Origin: Pseudomarimonas salicorniae
Lineage (GTDB): Bacteria; Pseudomonadota; Gammaproteobacteria; Xanthomonadales; Xanthomonadaceae
NCBI RefSeq assembly: GCF_023156535.1
Contig: NZ_JALNMH010000004.1
Span: 1-64,000 of the forward strand
Length of the DNA stretch: 64,000 nucleotides
Direction: 5' to 3'
Shown: piece after piece, positions 8,978 to 16,545 of the stretch
Layout: each line of letters starts with the position of its first letter
Numbering within the stretch: position 1 is the stretch's first letter
Notes under the pieces: model-generated
Seen by the model: the letters and a program-made list of their open reading frames with translations, nothing else
What the model was told of the DNA's origin: nothing
The model's database searches: none
Program-made: the position numbers and the translations under genes

Positions 8978-9352
8978 ATGGGCGCGAAGAAAACCTTCCG
9001 CAAAACCCGATTGCAGGAGCCAGCTTGCTGGCGATCGTCCCATCCAAAGCGCCTATCGCCAGCAAGCTGGCTCCTACACGCAACGGTGCAGCAAGCTCCG
9101 GTTTGCGCCGTAAAGCAGGCCTTGCCACAGCCAGTTTGTGGGGTGCCCTTGGGCGCGACCGCGGAGTTCCGCTCTGGCCGCGGTCTGTGGTGAATCCGTA
9201 GCGCTGCGGTCGCGCCCAAGGGCGCTCCCACAGTGGGGCACCGCTGGGGGGCGGCGAAGGCCTATAGGGTGTGCCTTGGCGCACCGATACGGGCGTTCGG
9301 ACGGTACGCCCGGTGCGGCCAGCCGCACCCTATGAATGTCTTCTTCGCGCCC
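8978..9352. repeat. Composite palindromic repeat, copy C (complete alpha-beta-gamma)
   Basis: This is one of the complete copies. It starts with GGGCGCGAAGAAAACCTTCC, followed by alpha arms (9013-9035 and 9055-9077), a spacer containing TTTGCGCCGTAAAGCAGG, a beta palindrome (9138-9233) and a gamma palindrome (about 9264-9352) ending TGTCTTCTTCGCGCCC. The outer ends are themselves inverted (GGGCGCGAAGAA versus TTCTTCGCGCCC). That suggests the whole module moves or is copied as one unit. It lies between a gene start on the right of the hydrolase and the 3' end of the unknown exported protein. Confidence 0.85.
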
Positions 9353-9363
9353 TGAAACGCCGA

Positions 9364-10713
9364 TCAGCGCGCCTCGGCGGGATCCCGGTAGGGCGGCGAG
9401 CCCGGGTAGCGGACGAAGGCCAGCAGGCTCCAGCCGCGGCGGGTGATCTGGCGCTCGGCGCGGGGGCTGACGCCGCCGGCGATGAGCACGGTGCGCCGGG
9501 GGAAGCGCGCGACCTGGGCATGATCGAAGTAGTCCGCCACGCGCGCGATCCAGCTCAGGTGGTCCACTGGCAGGGCGAGGAAGAACTCCCCGCCGGCGTC
9601 ACGCCAGCCAAGCAGGGCACCGACCGCGACCAGCTCGCCGGCGCCGAGCCGCTCTGCGCGGGGCGCCTGCAACAGGCGCAGCGCGTGAAGCACGAACCGG
9701 GCCTCTGCCTCGCCTTCGGCCATCCGAGCCACTTCCAGCGCGGCCTCGGCACCGCCCTGTGGAGCGAGCCGGTCGAGCTCGTCGAGCAGCTCATCCATCA
9801 GGGTCGCGGGGAAGGCGCTGCGATGCGCGAGCGCGAAGCGCAGGTCCGGATCCCCGGTCCAGCGCCCCAGCCGCTCCTCGTTGCGCAGGCGCAGCGAGTC
9901 CTCGTCGGGCAACCTGGTCAACGACTCGGCGCGCTGCAGTTCGCCGATGACCTGGGCGACCACCGGCAGGGCAAGACCCAGCGCCTGATCGTAGGCAAGC
10001 CTTTGGCTGGCGACCGCCCAGGCCAGCTCGTCGAGGCGCTGGCGGATCAAGGGGTGGCTGGTCGAGGGATCGATCCCGAAGGCCTGGGCGATGGCGCGGC
10101 GCGCGCGACCGTGGCCGGCCTCGGAGCGCAGCAGCCGGCCGACCTCGTCTACCGGCGCGTCCCACCAGGGCTCTTCCGGACGCGCCTCCTTCGGCACCGC
10201 CTCGTCCAGCTGCAACCCATCGTAAGGCGAGCCCTCGTGGCTGATCCGTTCGTCGATGCGCTTGCCGAGGCGCCGCGCGCGCTGTCCCCAGTCACGCAAA
10301 CGATGGGTGAAGTAGCGCAGCACGCCGCCCGGCAGGCGGGCGAGGCGCTCAACCGGCTCATCGGTCAGCGCCTTGGCGCTGCGCCAGGGCTTGGTCAGCT
10401 CGTCCAGCCCTGCCTGGCCCAGCACCTCGGTCAGATCGGCCGACATCAATGCGGCAAGCTGGGGCATCTCGCCCACACGCAGCGCCAACATCTCGACCGA
10501 ATCGGCGCGCAGCTCGCCCCATTCGGTACGGATGACGAAGCGCGCCTGCAGTCCAGCCAACCGGGTCTCACCCTCGACCTGGAAACCGGGACCGGCGAGC
10601 AGCGCTGGCTGCACCAGATCGGCACTGGCCAGAACCGGTTCCTTCTCGCCCCCCTGCGCGCAGGAGGCTGCCGCCGCCAGCAGCAAAGCGGCGAACCGAG
10701 GATGATGCAGCAT
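9364..10713 (-). CDS. Hypothetical exported protein downstream of an ArsC-like reductase
   Basis: I do not recognise this 449-residue protein. The N terminus (HHPRFAALLLAAAASCAQGG) is a signal peptide with a possible but weak lipobox ending AASC. The remainder is rich in Leu, Ala, Arg and Glu and looks largely helical, with repeated ARLPG / LRxxDEL-type segments and no catalytic motif that I can identify. The ATG lies 2 bases after the stop of the arsC-like gene, so the two are probably co-transcribed. Codon usage matches neighbouring genes, and the signal peptide supports this frame over the overlapping open frames on the other strand. Confidence 0.7.
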   Translation of the reverse strand: MLHHPRFAALLLAAAASCAQGGEKEPVLASADLVQPALLAGPGFQVEGETRLAGLQARFVIRTEWGELRADSVEMLALRVGEMPQLAALMSADLTEVLGQAGLDELTKPWRSAKALTDEPVERLARLPGGVLRYFTHRLRDWGQRARRLGKRIDERISHEGSPYDGLQLDEAVPKEARPEEPWWDAPVDEVGRLLRSEAGHGRARRAIAQAFGIDPSTSHPLIRQRLDELAWAVASQRLAYDQALGLALPVVAQVIGELQRAESLTRLPDEDSLRLRNEERLGRWTGDPDLRFALAHRSAFPATLMDELLDELDRLAPQGGAEAALEVARMAEGEAEARFVLHALRLLQAPRAERLGAGELVAVGALLGWRDAGGEFFLALPVDHLSWIARVADYFDHAQVARFPRRTVLIAGGVSPRAERQITRRGWSLLAFVRYPGSPPYRDPAEAR

Positions 10714-10715
10714 GG

Positions 10716-11069
10716 TCAGTCGTCCAGCAGGTCGAGCACGCGCTCGGGAGGCCGCCCCACCACCGCCCGCTCGCCGCTGACGAGAATCGGTCGCTGGATC
10801 AGCCGCGGGTGACCGGCCATGGCCGCGAACAGCGCCGCATCGCTGACCCCCGGCTCATCGAGACCGAGCTGGGCGAATTCCGGCTCCCCGGTGCGCATCA
10901 TCGACTTCACCGGCGCGCCGAGCGCCCTGGCCACGCGCTCGATCTCGGCGCAGTGCGGCGGATGCTTGAGGTACTCGAGGATCTCGGGCTCGCAGCCGCG
11001 CTCGCGCAGGAGGGCCAGTGCCTCGCGGGACTTGGAACAGCGCGGGTTGTGCCAGAGGAGGTAGGTCAT
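10716..11069 (-). CDS. arsC: ArsC-family reductase (glutaredoxin-dependent arsenate reductase-like)
   Basis: This is a 117-residue thioredoxin-fold protein of the ArsC/Spx family. The start LLWHNPRCSKSREAL places the catalytic cysteine at residue 11 in the CSKS context. Further family signatures are LKHPP, MMRTGEPEF and QRPILVSGERAVVGRPPE. The ArsC type reduces arsenate to arsenite with glutathione and glutaredoxin, but many housekeeping paralogues have unknown substrates, and no arsR, arsB or other arsenic gene is nearby. I chose the ATG at 11069 because upstream codons are encoded by a repeat and give no family sequence. It is the first gene of a pair with the exported protein at 9364-10713. 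Confidence 0.85.
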   Translation of the reverse strand: MTYLLWHNPRCSKSREALALLRERGCEPEILEYLKHPPHCAEIERVARALGAPVKSMMRTGEPEFAQLGLDEPGVSDAALFAAMAGHPRLIQRPILVSGERAVVGRPPERVLDLLDD

Positions 11070-11078
11070 TGCTGCGTG

Positions 11079-11216
11079 ATTCGTCATTGGTGATTCGTGA
11101 TTCGTCAGAAGCAGCAGCCGGTACAGCAGCCGGGTGCGGATTGCACCGACCTGCTGGCGATCCGCGAACCGCGACCCGCACTTGCGAATCACGAATCACG
11201 AATCACCAATCACGGG
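11079..11216. repeat. Inverted arrays of a GATTCGT/ACGAATC heptamer
   Basis: The left arm carries several GATTCGT or GATTGGT-like units (11083-11107). The right arm carries the complementary array CGAATCACGAATCACGAATC (from 11185). They flank an unrelated ~75-base centre, so the whole can fold into a long stem. The element separates the arsC start from the tdh stop. A second element of the same type, with GATTCGGGATTCG units, is at 46326-46485. Confidence 0.8.
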
Positions 11217-11219
11217 CCG

Positions 11220-12254
11220 TCAGTTCCAGCTGCACACCACCTTGCCGCAGTGGCCGGACTCCATCAGCTCGAAGCCCTTCTGGAAGTCGTCGATGTGGAT
11301 CTGGTGGGTGAGCACCTTCTGCAGGGGGAAGCCGGTGAGCAGCATCTGGGTCATCTTGTACCAGGTCTCGTACATGCGACGGCCGTAGATCCCGTGCAGA
11401 GTGAGGCCCTTGAAGATCACCTTGTCCCAATTGATGCCGGCGCCATTCGGAAGGATGCCGAGCAGGGCGATCTTGCCGCCGTGGTACATGCAGTCGAGCA
11501 TGTCATTGAAAGCGCCGGGGTGGCCGGACATCTCCAGCGCCACGTCGAACCCTTCCATATGCAGGTCCTTCATGACCTCCTTGAGCGACTGCTTGGCCAC
11601 GTTCACCACGCGGGTCGCGCCCATGTCGGCGGCCAGCTTGAGGCGGTAGTCGTTGACGTCGGTGATCACCACGTTGCGGGCCCCGACGTGCTTGCAGATG
11701 CCGGCGGCGATGATGCCGATCGGACCGGCGCCGGTGATCAGCACGTCCTCACCGATGACGTCGAACTCCAGCGCGCAGTGCGCGGCGTTGCCGTAGGGGT
11801 CGAAGAATGCGGCCAGCTCGCTCGGGATCTGGTCCGGAATCGGCCACAGGTTCTTCGCCGGCATGACGATGTACTCGGCGAAGGCGCCGTCGCGGTTGAC
11901 GCCGATGCCGACGGTGTTCGGGCACAGGTGCTGGCGGCCGGCGCGGCAATTGCGGCAGTGGCCGCAGACGATGTGCCCCTCCGCCGAAACGCGGTCACCG
12001 AGCTGGTAGTCGGTCACGCCCGGGCCCATGTCGACGATGCGGCCGACGAACTCGTGGCCGATGACCAGGCCCGGCTTGATCGTTCGCTGGCTCCACTCGT
12101 CCCATTTGTAGATGTGCAGGTCGGTGCCGCAGATCGCGGTCTTCTCGAGCTTGATCAGCACCTCGTTCGGGCCGGGCGTCGGCACCGGCACCTGCTCCAT
12201 CCAGATGCCCTTGGCGGCTTCCTTCTTGACCAGCGCCTTCATCGTCTGCGACAT
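11220..12254 (-). CDS. tdh: L-threonine 3-dehydrogenase
   Basis: This zinc-dependent medium-chain dehydrogenase (about 344 residues) oxidises L-threonine to 2-amino-3-ketobutyrate with NAD+. Family markers are [20 protein letters not shown] at the N terminus, [15 protein letters not shown] with the catalytic zinc cysteine, GHEFVGRI, the four-cysteine structural zinc site [15 protein letters not shown], and the [11 protein letters not shown] nucleotide-binding loop. No kbl (2-amino-3-ketobutyrate ligase) is adjacent. Starts at GTG 12269, ATG 12254 and ATG 12242 are all possible; 12254 has a fair GCGGA site. A TAGAAT -10-like box lies at 12291-12286 on the minus strand. Confidence 0.93.
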   Translation of the reverse strand: MSQTMKALVKKEAAKGIWMEQVPVPTPGPNEVLIKLEKTAICGTDLHIYKWDEWSQRTIKPGLVIGHEFVGRIVDMGPGVTDYQLGDRVSAEGHIVCGHCRNCRAGRQHLCPNTVGIGVNRDGAFAEYIVMPAKNLWPIPDQIPSELAAFFDPYGNAAHCALEFDVIGEDVLITGAGPIGIIAAGICKHVGARNVVITDVNDYRLKLAADMGATRVVNVAKQSLKEVMKDLHMEGFDVALEMSGHPGAFNDMLDCMYHGGKIALLGILPNGAGINWDKVIFKGLTLHGIYGRRMYETWYKMTQMLLTGFPLQKVLTHQIHIDDFQKGFELMESGHCGKVVCSWN

Positions 12255-12285
12255 GGCAGTCCGCATCACTTCATGGGGGGCGCAT

Positions 12286-12291
12286 ATTCTA
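12286..12291 (-). promoter_or_regulatory. Candidate -10 box upstream of tdh
   Basis: TAGAAT on the minus strand lies 31 bases before the chosen tdh start. No good -35 box is visible at the expected spacing, so this is a weak prediction. Confidence 0.35.
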
Positions 12292-12339
12292 GCGCCGGCG
12301 GCTGAACGCGCCGCGATGAAGCCCGCCGGGCCGGGAGTT

Positions 12340-12512
12340 TGCTAGGCTTGGGCTCAGACGGCACGACCCCGAACAACGGGGCCGTGCCGGCTCCAAAGCC
12401 CGCGAGCCTGCCCTCCACCCGGAGAACGGTTCACGGGCCGCCGGTCGGGCCTGTGTCCGGCTGGCCGGGCGACGCGGGAAACGGCGTCGTCTCCCGACCT
12501 TGGAAAGGAGCC
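12340..12512 (+). promoter_or_regulatory. Candidate molybdenum cofactor (Moco) riboswitch in the moaA leader
   Basis: The moaA leader is about 160 bases and strongly structured. An extended -10-like TGCTAGGCT lies at 12340-12348. A strong hairpin follows (CGGCACG pairing with CGTGCCG, about 12359-12391). The downstream half, about 12400-12512, resembles the E. coli moaA Moco RNA as I remember it. It has AGCCT followed by CACCCGGAGAACGG, then a GCGACGC stem with a GGGAAACG loop closed by GCGTCG. It ends CTCCCGACCTTGGAAAGG, against CTCCCG...CTGGAAAGG in E. coli. The last block contains the moaA ribosome site, consistent with translational control. The comparison is from memory, not a covariance search. 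Confidence 0.68.
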
Positions 12513-12515
12513 GCC

Positions 12516-13496
12516 ATGACCTTGCTCGCCGATCGCCACGGCAGGCAATTCCCGTACCTCAGGCTGTCCCTGCTGGATGCCTGCAACTTCCGCTGCAGCT
12601 ATTGCCTGCCGGAGGGCTACCACGGCTGCGGCACGCAAGGCGTGCTGGGCCTGGACGAGATACGCCGCCTTCTGGCCGCGTTTGCCTGCGTCGGCCTGCG
12701 CAAGCTGCGCCTGACCGGGGGCGAACCGACGCTGCGCCGCGACCTGCTCCCGATCATCGAGCTGGCCGCCGCCACGCCCGGTCTTGAGCGGCTGGCCATG
12801 ACCACGAACGGCATTCTGCTGGAGAAGCGCAGCGCCGACTGGCGCGCCGCCGGCCTTGATGCCCTCAACATCAGCCTCGACAGTCTTGATGCCGCACGCT
12901 TCGAGGCGATCACCGGCAGCCCCGCCCACGCGTCGATCCTGCGCGGCATCGAGTCCAGCCTGCGCCTGGGCTTTGCTTCGGTGAAACTCAATGCGGTGCT
13001 GCTGCGCGGACTCAACGACGACGAGCTGCCGAGCTGGCTGGACTACCTGCGCGAGCGCCCGGTATCGGTACGCTTCATCGAGCTGATGCAGACGGGCGAC
13101 AACGCCGAGTACTTCAGCCGCCACCACCTGCGCGCCGAGGCCCTCGAGGCGCAGCTGGGTGAGGCCGGCTGGGTGCTGCAGCCGCGCCCGCCAACAGCCG
13201 GGCCGGCCAGGGAGTATGCCCACCCGGACTTCGCCGGCCGGATCGGCGTCATCGCGCCTTACTCGAAGGACTTCTGCGCCGGCTGCAACCGGCTCAGGGT
13301 GACCGCGACCGGCGACCTGCGCCTGTGCCTGTTCGGCGAGTTCGGCATCCCGCTGCGGCCGCTGCTGCAGGACGACGCCGACCGCGAGGCCCTGGTCGGC
13401 CGGCTGACCGGCCAGCTGGCGCTGAAGACCGCGGGCCACGGCCTGCACGAGGGGCACACCGGCCTCACCCCGCATCTGGCCTCGATCGGCGGATGA
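12516..13496 (+). CDS. moaA: GTP 3',8-cyclase, molybdenum cofactor biosynthesis MoaA
   Basis: This radical SAM enzyme of 326 residues makes 3',8-cyclo-GTP, the first step of molybdopterin synthesis. The N-terminal cluster motif is CNFRCSYC (C23, C27, C30). The C-terminal second Fe-S cluster lies in CAGCNRLRVTATGDLRLC, and the chain ends in the conserved double glycine (SIGG). LTGGEPTLRRDL and NISLDSLD are typical. The ATG at 12516 has an ideal AAGGAG site; the upstream open frame is the structured leader. The stop overlaps the moeA start as ATGA. The partner gene moaC is not in the window. Confidence 0.95.
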   Translation: MTLLADRHGRQFPYLRLSLLDACNFRCSYCLPEGYHGCGTQGVLGLDEIRRLLAAFACVGLRKLRLTGGEPTLRRDLLPIIELAAATPGLERLAMTTNGILLEKRSADWRAAGLDALNISLDSLDAARFEAITGSPAHASILRGIESSLRLGFASVKLNAVLLRGLNDDELPSWLDYLRERPVSVRFIELMQTGDNAEYFSRHHLRAEALEAQLGEAGWVLQPRPPTAGPAREYAHPDFAGRIGVIAPYSKDFCAGCNRLRVTATGDLRLCLFGEFGIPLRPLLQDDADREALVGRLTGQLALKTAGHGLHEGHTGLTPHLASIGG

Positions 13497-14737
13497 ACGA
13501 GGCAGCACCGAAAGACTACGCCGAAGCGCTCGGGCTCTGGCTCGCCGAGGCGCCCTCCCCCGTGGTCGAGCGCCTGCCCCCGGGCGAAGCCGCGGGGCGC
13601 GTGCTGGCCGAACCGGTGCAGGCCCTCGACGCGCTGCCGCCCTTCGACAATGCCGCCATGGATGGCTTTGCCTTGCGCCTCGAAGGCGAGGCCCTGCCCG
13701 AGGGAACACGGCTGCGCCCCGAGGGCGCCCAGTTCGCCGGCGATGCCGAGCAGGTCAGCAGCGCCGAGGCGATCGAAATCACCACCGGCGCCGTGCTGCC
13801 TGCCGGCTTCGATGCCGTGGTGCCGGTGGAGCGCACCACACGCTTGGCCGATGGCCGCATCGAGCTGACCCAAGCAGTCCGTCGCGGCCAGCACATCCGC
13901 CGCTGCGGCAGCGACATCGCCGCGGGCAGCCTGGTGCTGCCGCCCGGCCGCGTGGTCGACGCCGAGGTGCAGACCATCGCGGCGGCGCTGGGCGTGGCCC
14001 GCTTCGGCGTGGCGCGGGCACCGCGCATCGCAGTGATCGCCACCGGCCCGGAGCTGGTCGACGACCCCGCGCAGCCGCTGGGCTCCGGCCAGATCCGCAA
14101 CTGCAATCGTCCCGGGCTGGCAGCGAGGATTCGCGGCGCCGGCGCCGAATGCGTCTACCAGACCACCATCGGCGACGACGGCGATGAACTCGAGGCGGCG
14201 ATCGCGAAGGCCGAGGCCGCCGGCGCCCAACTGGTGCTGAGTTCGGGCGCGGTGTCCATGGGCCGGCATGATTTCGTGCCGGACACGCTCGCCAGACTGG
14301 GTGCGCGGATCCTCTTCCATCGTCTGCGCATGCGCCCGGGCAAACCGATCCTCGCCGCGCGGCTCGGCTCGGGGCTGCACTACGCCGGGCTGCCGGGCAA
14401 TCCGGTGTCGACCGCGGTCGGCTTCCGCTTTTTCGTCGAACCCTGGATCCGCCGAGCGCTGGGGCTGCCCGAGGAGCGCCCCCTGCGCCTGCCGCTGCAC
14501 GCGGCGCTGCCGGCGCGCGGCGGCTTCCGCTTCCACCTGAAAGCGCGGCTCTGCCTGGACGCCGGCGCCCGCCTTGGTGTCGAGATCCTGCCCGGCCAGG
14601 AGTCGTTCCGCCTGGCGCCGATGCTGGAGGCCAACTGCTGGGCGATCATTCCGGCCGACAGCCCGGACCTCGAGGCCGGCAGCCCCGTCGAGGTGCTGCC
14701 GCTCTGCCACCTGCCCGCGTTCCCGCTGAGTGCCTGA
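13493..14737 (+). CDS. moeA: Molybdopterin molybdotransferase MoeA
   Basis: The 414-residue protein inserts molybdate into adenylylated molybdopterin. Conserved segments are PPFDNAAMDGFAL in the N-terminal region, TTGAVLPAGFDAVVPVE, LSSGAVSMGRHDFV in the MPT-binding domain, RMRPGKPI, and GLPGNPVSTAVGF. Domain IV (beta barrel) closes the chain. The ATG at 13493 overlaps the moaA stop (ATGA), so the two are translationally coupled. The much longer open frame starting upstream is moaA read in another frame. The order moaA-moeA-moaD-moaE puts synthesis and metal insertion in one transcript. Confidence 0.94.
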   Translation: MNEAAPKDYAEALGLWLAEAPSPVVERLPPGEAAGRVLAEPVQALDALPPFDNAAMDGFALRLEGEALPEGTRLRPEGAQFAGDAEQVSSAEAIEITTGAVLPAGFDAVVPVERTTRLADGRIELTQAVRRGQHIRRCGSDIAAGSLVLPPGRVVDAEVQTIAAALGVARFGVARAPRIAVIATGPELVDDPAQPLGSGQIRNCNRPGLAARIRGAGAECVYQTTIGDDGDELEAAIAKAEAAGAQLVLSSGAVSMGRHDFVPDTLARLGARILFHRLRMRPGKPILAARLGSGLHYAGLPGNPVSTAVGFRFFVEPWIRRALGLPEERPLRLPLHAALPARGGFRFHLKARLCLDAGARLGVEILPGQESFRLAPMLEANCWAIIPADSPDLEAGSPVEVLPLCHLPAFPLSA

Positions 14738-14738
14738 C

Positions 14739-15005
14739 ATGCCCACCGTCACCCTTGCCCTCCACGGCGCCTGCCGCGAACTGCATCCGCAGCCCAGCAT
14801 CGAGGTCGAGCTCGACGCGCCCGTGGCCACGGTCGGCGACCTGCGCCGCGCGCTGCCCGGCTGCTTTCCGGACGCGCCGGCCGGCAAGGTCGCCGCCCTG
14901 CTCCAGGCGTCGGCCTTCGCCAGCGACGAGGCCCTGCTCCGCGACGGCGACCCGCTGCCCGGGGACGGCCGGTTGGCGATCCTGCCGCCGGTCAGCGGGG
15001 GCTGA
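14739..15005 (+). CDS. moaD: Molybdopterin synthase sulfur carrier subunit MoaD
   Basis: This 88-residue ubiquitin-fold protein ends in PPVSGG; the terminal Gly-Gly carries the thiocarboxylate that MoaE uses to make molybdopterin. The N-terminal beta strand (TVTLALHGACREL) and the VGDLRRALPG helix fit the family. The start lies 1 base after the moeA stop and its own stop is 2 bases before moaE, so the unit is a compact operon. The MoeB-type enzyme that would activate it is not seen in the window. Confidence 0.92.
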   Translation: MPTVTLALHGACRELHPQPSIEVELDAPVATVGDLRRALPGCFPDAPAGKVAALLQASAFASDEALLRDGDPLPGDGRLAILPPVSGG

Positions 15006-15007
15006 GC

Positions 15008-15487
15008 ATGGCGTCGATCCACGTCGGCGTGCGCGATATCGCGGAGTCTGCCCTCGACGTCGCTGCGGCGATCGATTTCGTCAGCGATGCCGAGCATGGT
15101 GGCATCGCCCTGTTCGTCGGCAAGGTGCGCCGGCGCAATCTGGGCCGCGAGGCGGTCGGCATCCACTACGACATCCACCGCCTGCTGGCGCCAAGGCTGA
15201 TGCGCGAGATGGCCGAACAGATCGCCACCGACCTTGGCGCGCCGGTGAGCCTGTATGCCGAACACGCCTGCGGGCACCTGGCCGTGGGCGACACCGCCAT
15301 CGTCGTGGCCGCCGCCACCGCCCACCGCGATGAGGCCTTCCGCGCCTGCCGCGCCCTGACCGAGGCGATCAAGTACCGCGCCCCGGTGTGGAAGCAGGAG
15401 CACTACGTCGACGGCAGCAGTGAATGGAGCGAAGGCGCGGCCTGGGATCAGGCCGGCAAGGTGGACGAGGATCGTCCCGATGCCTGA
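15008..15487 (+). CDS. moaE: Molybdopterin synthase catalytic subunit MoaE
   Basis: The 159-residue large subunit of molybdopterin synthase converts cyclic pyranopterin monophosphate to molybdopterin with sulfur from MoaD-thiocarboxylate. Family signatures are FVGKVRRRNLG, AEHACGHLAVGDTAIVVAAAT, and IKYRAPVWKQEHYVDG with the two conserved lysines near the active site. It directly follows moaD. Its 3' end is followed by a complete composite repeat that separates it from mobA. Confidence 0.93.
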   Translation: MASIHVGVRDIAESALDVAAAIDFVSDAEHGGIALFVGKVRRRNLGREAVGIHYDIHRLLAPRLMREMAEQIATDLGAPVSLYAEHACGHLAVGDTAIVVAAATAHRDEAFRACRALTEAIKYRAPVWKQEHYVDGSSEWSEGAAWDQAGKVDEDRPDA

Positions 15488-15499
15488 GGCGCGCTACGG

Positions 15500-15871
15500 C
15501 CGCAAAGAAGACATCCATAGGGTGCGGCTGGCCGCACCGGGCGTACCGTCCGAACGCCCATATCGGTGCGCCAAGGCACACCCTGTGGGGCTTCGCTGTC
15601 GCCCAACGAAGCCCGACTGCAGGAGCGCACATGGGCGCGACCTCGGAGATCCGCTCTGGCCGCGGTCTGTGGTAAATCCGTAGCGCTGCGGTCGCGCCCA
15701 GGAGCGCTCCCACAGTTCGACTGCGACAAGGTCTGCTTTGCGGCGTAAACCGGACCTTGCATCGCCGTCGCATGTAGGAGCCAGCTTGCTGGCGATAGGC
15801 GCCCTGGACGGGACGATCGCCAGCAAGCTGGCTCCTACATTCGGAGTCTGCGGAACGTCTTCTTTGCGCCC
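15500..15871. repeat. Composite palindromic repeat, copy D (complete, inverted order gamma-beta-alpha)
   Basis: The copy begins GGCCGCAAAGAAGACATCCA, continues with gamma and then a beta module, and ends with alpha arms (about 15775-15839) and TTCTTTGCGCCC at 15860-15871. Its order is the reverse of the copy at 8978. The beta module is a hybrid: its left half is the CAGGAGCGCACATGGGCGC type and its right half the GCGCTCCCACAG type. That suggests recombination between two beta subtypes. It fills the moaE-mobA gap, and no gene is present. Confidence 0.85.
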
Positions 15872-15903
15872 ATTTTACCCCTTGCCCGGGAGACCCAGAC
15901 GCC

Positions 15904-16491
15904 ATGACCGCCCCCGCTCCCTGGCAAGCCCTGATCCTCGCCGGCGGCCGCTCGCGACGCATGGGTCGGGACAAGGCGCAGCTGCCGTGGCGGGGCGGCA
16001 CGCTGCTGGACCATCTGGTCGATGTGCTGCGCAGGGCGGGCGCAAGCGCCGTGCATGTCTCGGGCGTGCAGCCGGATGGCCGCGGCATTCCCGATCGTTG
16101 GCCCGGCGTCGGGCCGCTGGGCGGCCTCGCCAGCGCCCTGGCCCAGGTCGGGGACGGCATCCTGCTGGCTCTGCCGGTCGACCTGCCTCTGCTCGACCCT
16201 GAGCTGCTGGCGCCGCTCCTCGCCCACGCCGACGCTCCCGCTGTTCGCTTTCGCGCGCAGCCGATGCCGGTTCGGCTTCGTGTCGATGCAGCGCTGCGAC
16301 GCGAGCTGCAGGCACTGCTTGATGCCGAGCCCGCGCAGCGCTCCATGAACACCCTGTTCCGTCGGCTGAACGGCATCGAGATCGAGTGCCCCGAGGGGCT
16401 CTCCGGCGCCCTGCTCAATTGCAATACGCCGCAGGAATGGGCCGACGCACAGCAAAGGGCGGGTGTCGCAGCAACTGATACCCGGGGCTGA
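15904..16491 (+). CDS. mobA: Molybdenum cofactor guanylyltransferase MobA
   Basis: This 195-residue nucleotidyltransferase joins GMP to Moco to give the MGD cofactor used by DMSO-reductase-family enzymes. The N-terminal signature LILAGGRSRRMGRDKAQLPW is diagnostic, followed by GPLGGLASAL and the metal-binding aspartate in ALPVDLPLL. It is in the same direction as moaA-moaE, but a 370-base palindromic repeat intervenes, so it may have its own promoter or be expressed at a different level. I see no good promoter match in the 32 bases after the repeat. Confidence 0.92.
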   Translation: MTAPAPWQALILAGGRSRRMGRDKAQLPWRGGTLLDHLVDVLRRAGASAVHVSGVQPDGRGIPDRWPGVGPLGGLASALAQVGDGILLALPVDLPLLDPELLAPLLAHADAPAVRFRAQPMPVRLRVDAALRRELQALLDAEPAQRSMNTLFRRLNGIEIECPEGLSGALLNCNTPQEWADAQQRAGVAATDTRG

Positions 16492-16545
16492 CGATCACCC
16501 ATCCCGGCACTTGCCTGCCGCTGCCGCCCGGGCCAGCATCGGCGG

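Noticed and set aside
11079-11216. CRISPR array
   Set aside because: Units are only 7 bases, adjacent without unique spacers, and arranged as inverted arms. There are no cas genes.
13259-15403. 714-residue minus-strand open frame across moeA-moaD-moaE
   Set aside because: It is antisense to three confidently assigned Moco genes and lacks any recognisable domain.
15424-15826. Several 60-110 residue frames in the moaE-mobA gap
   Set aside because: They are translations of the composite repeat (CRSQLAGDR- and RPVRPAAPY-like peptides recur at every copy), not genes.
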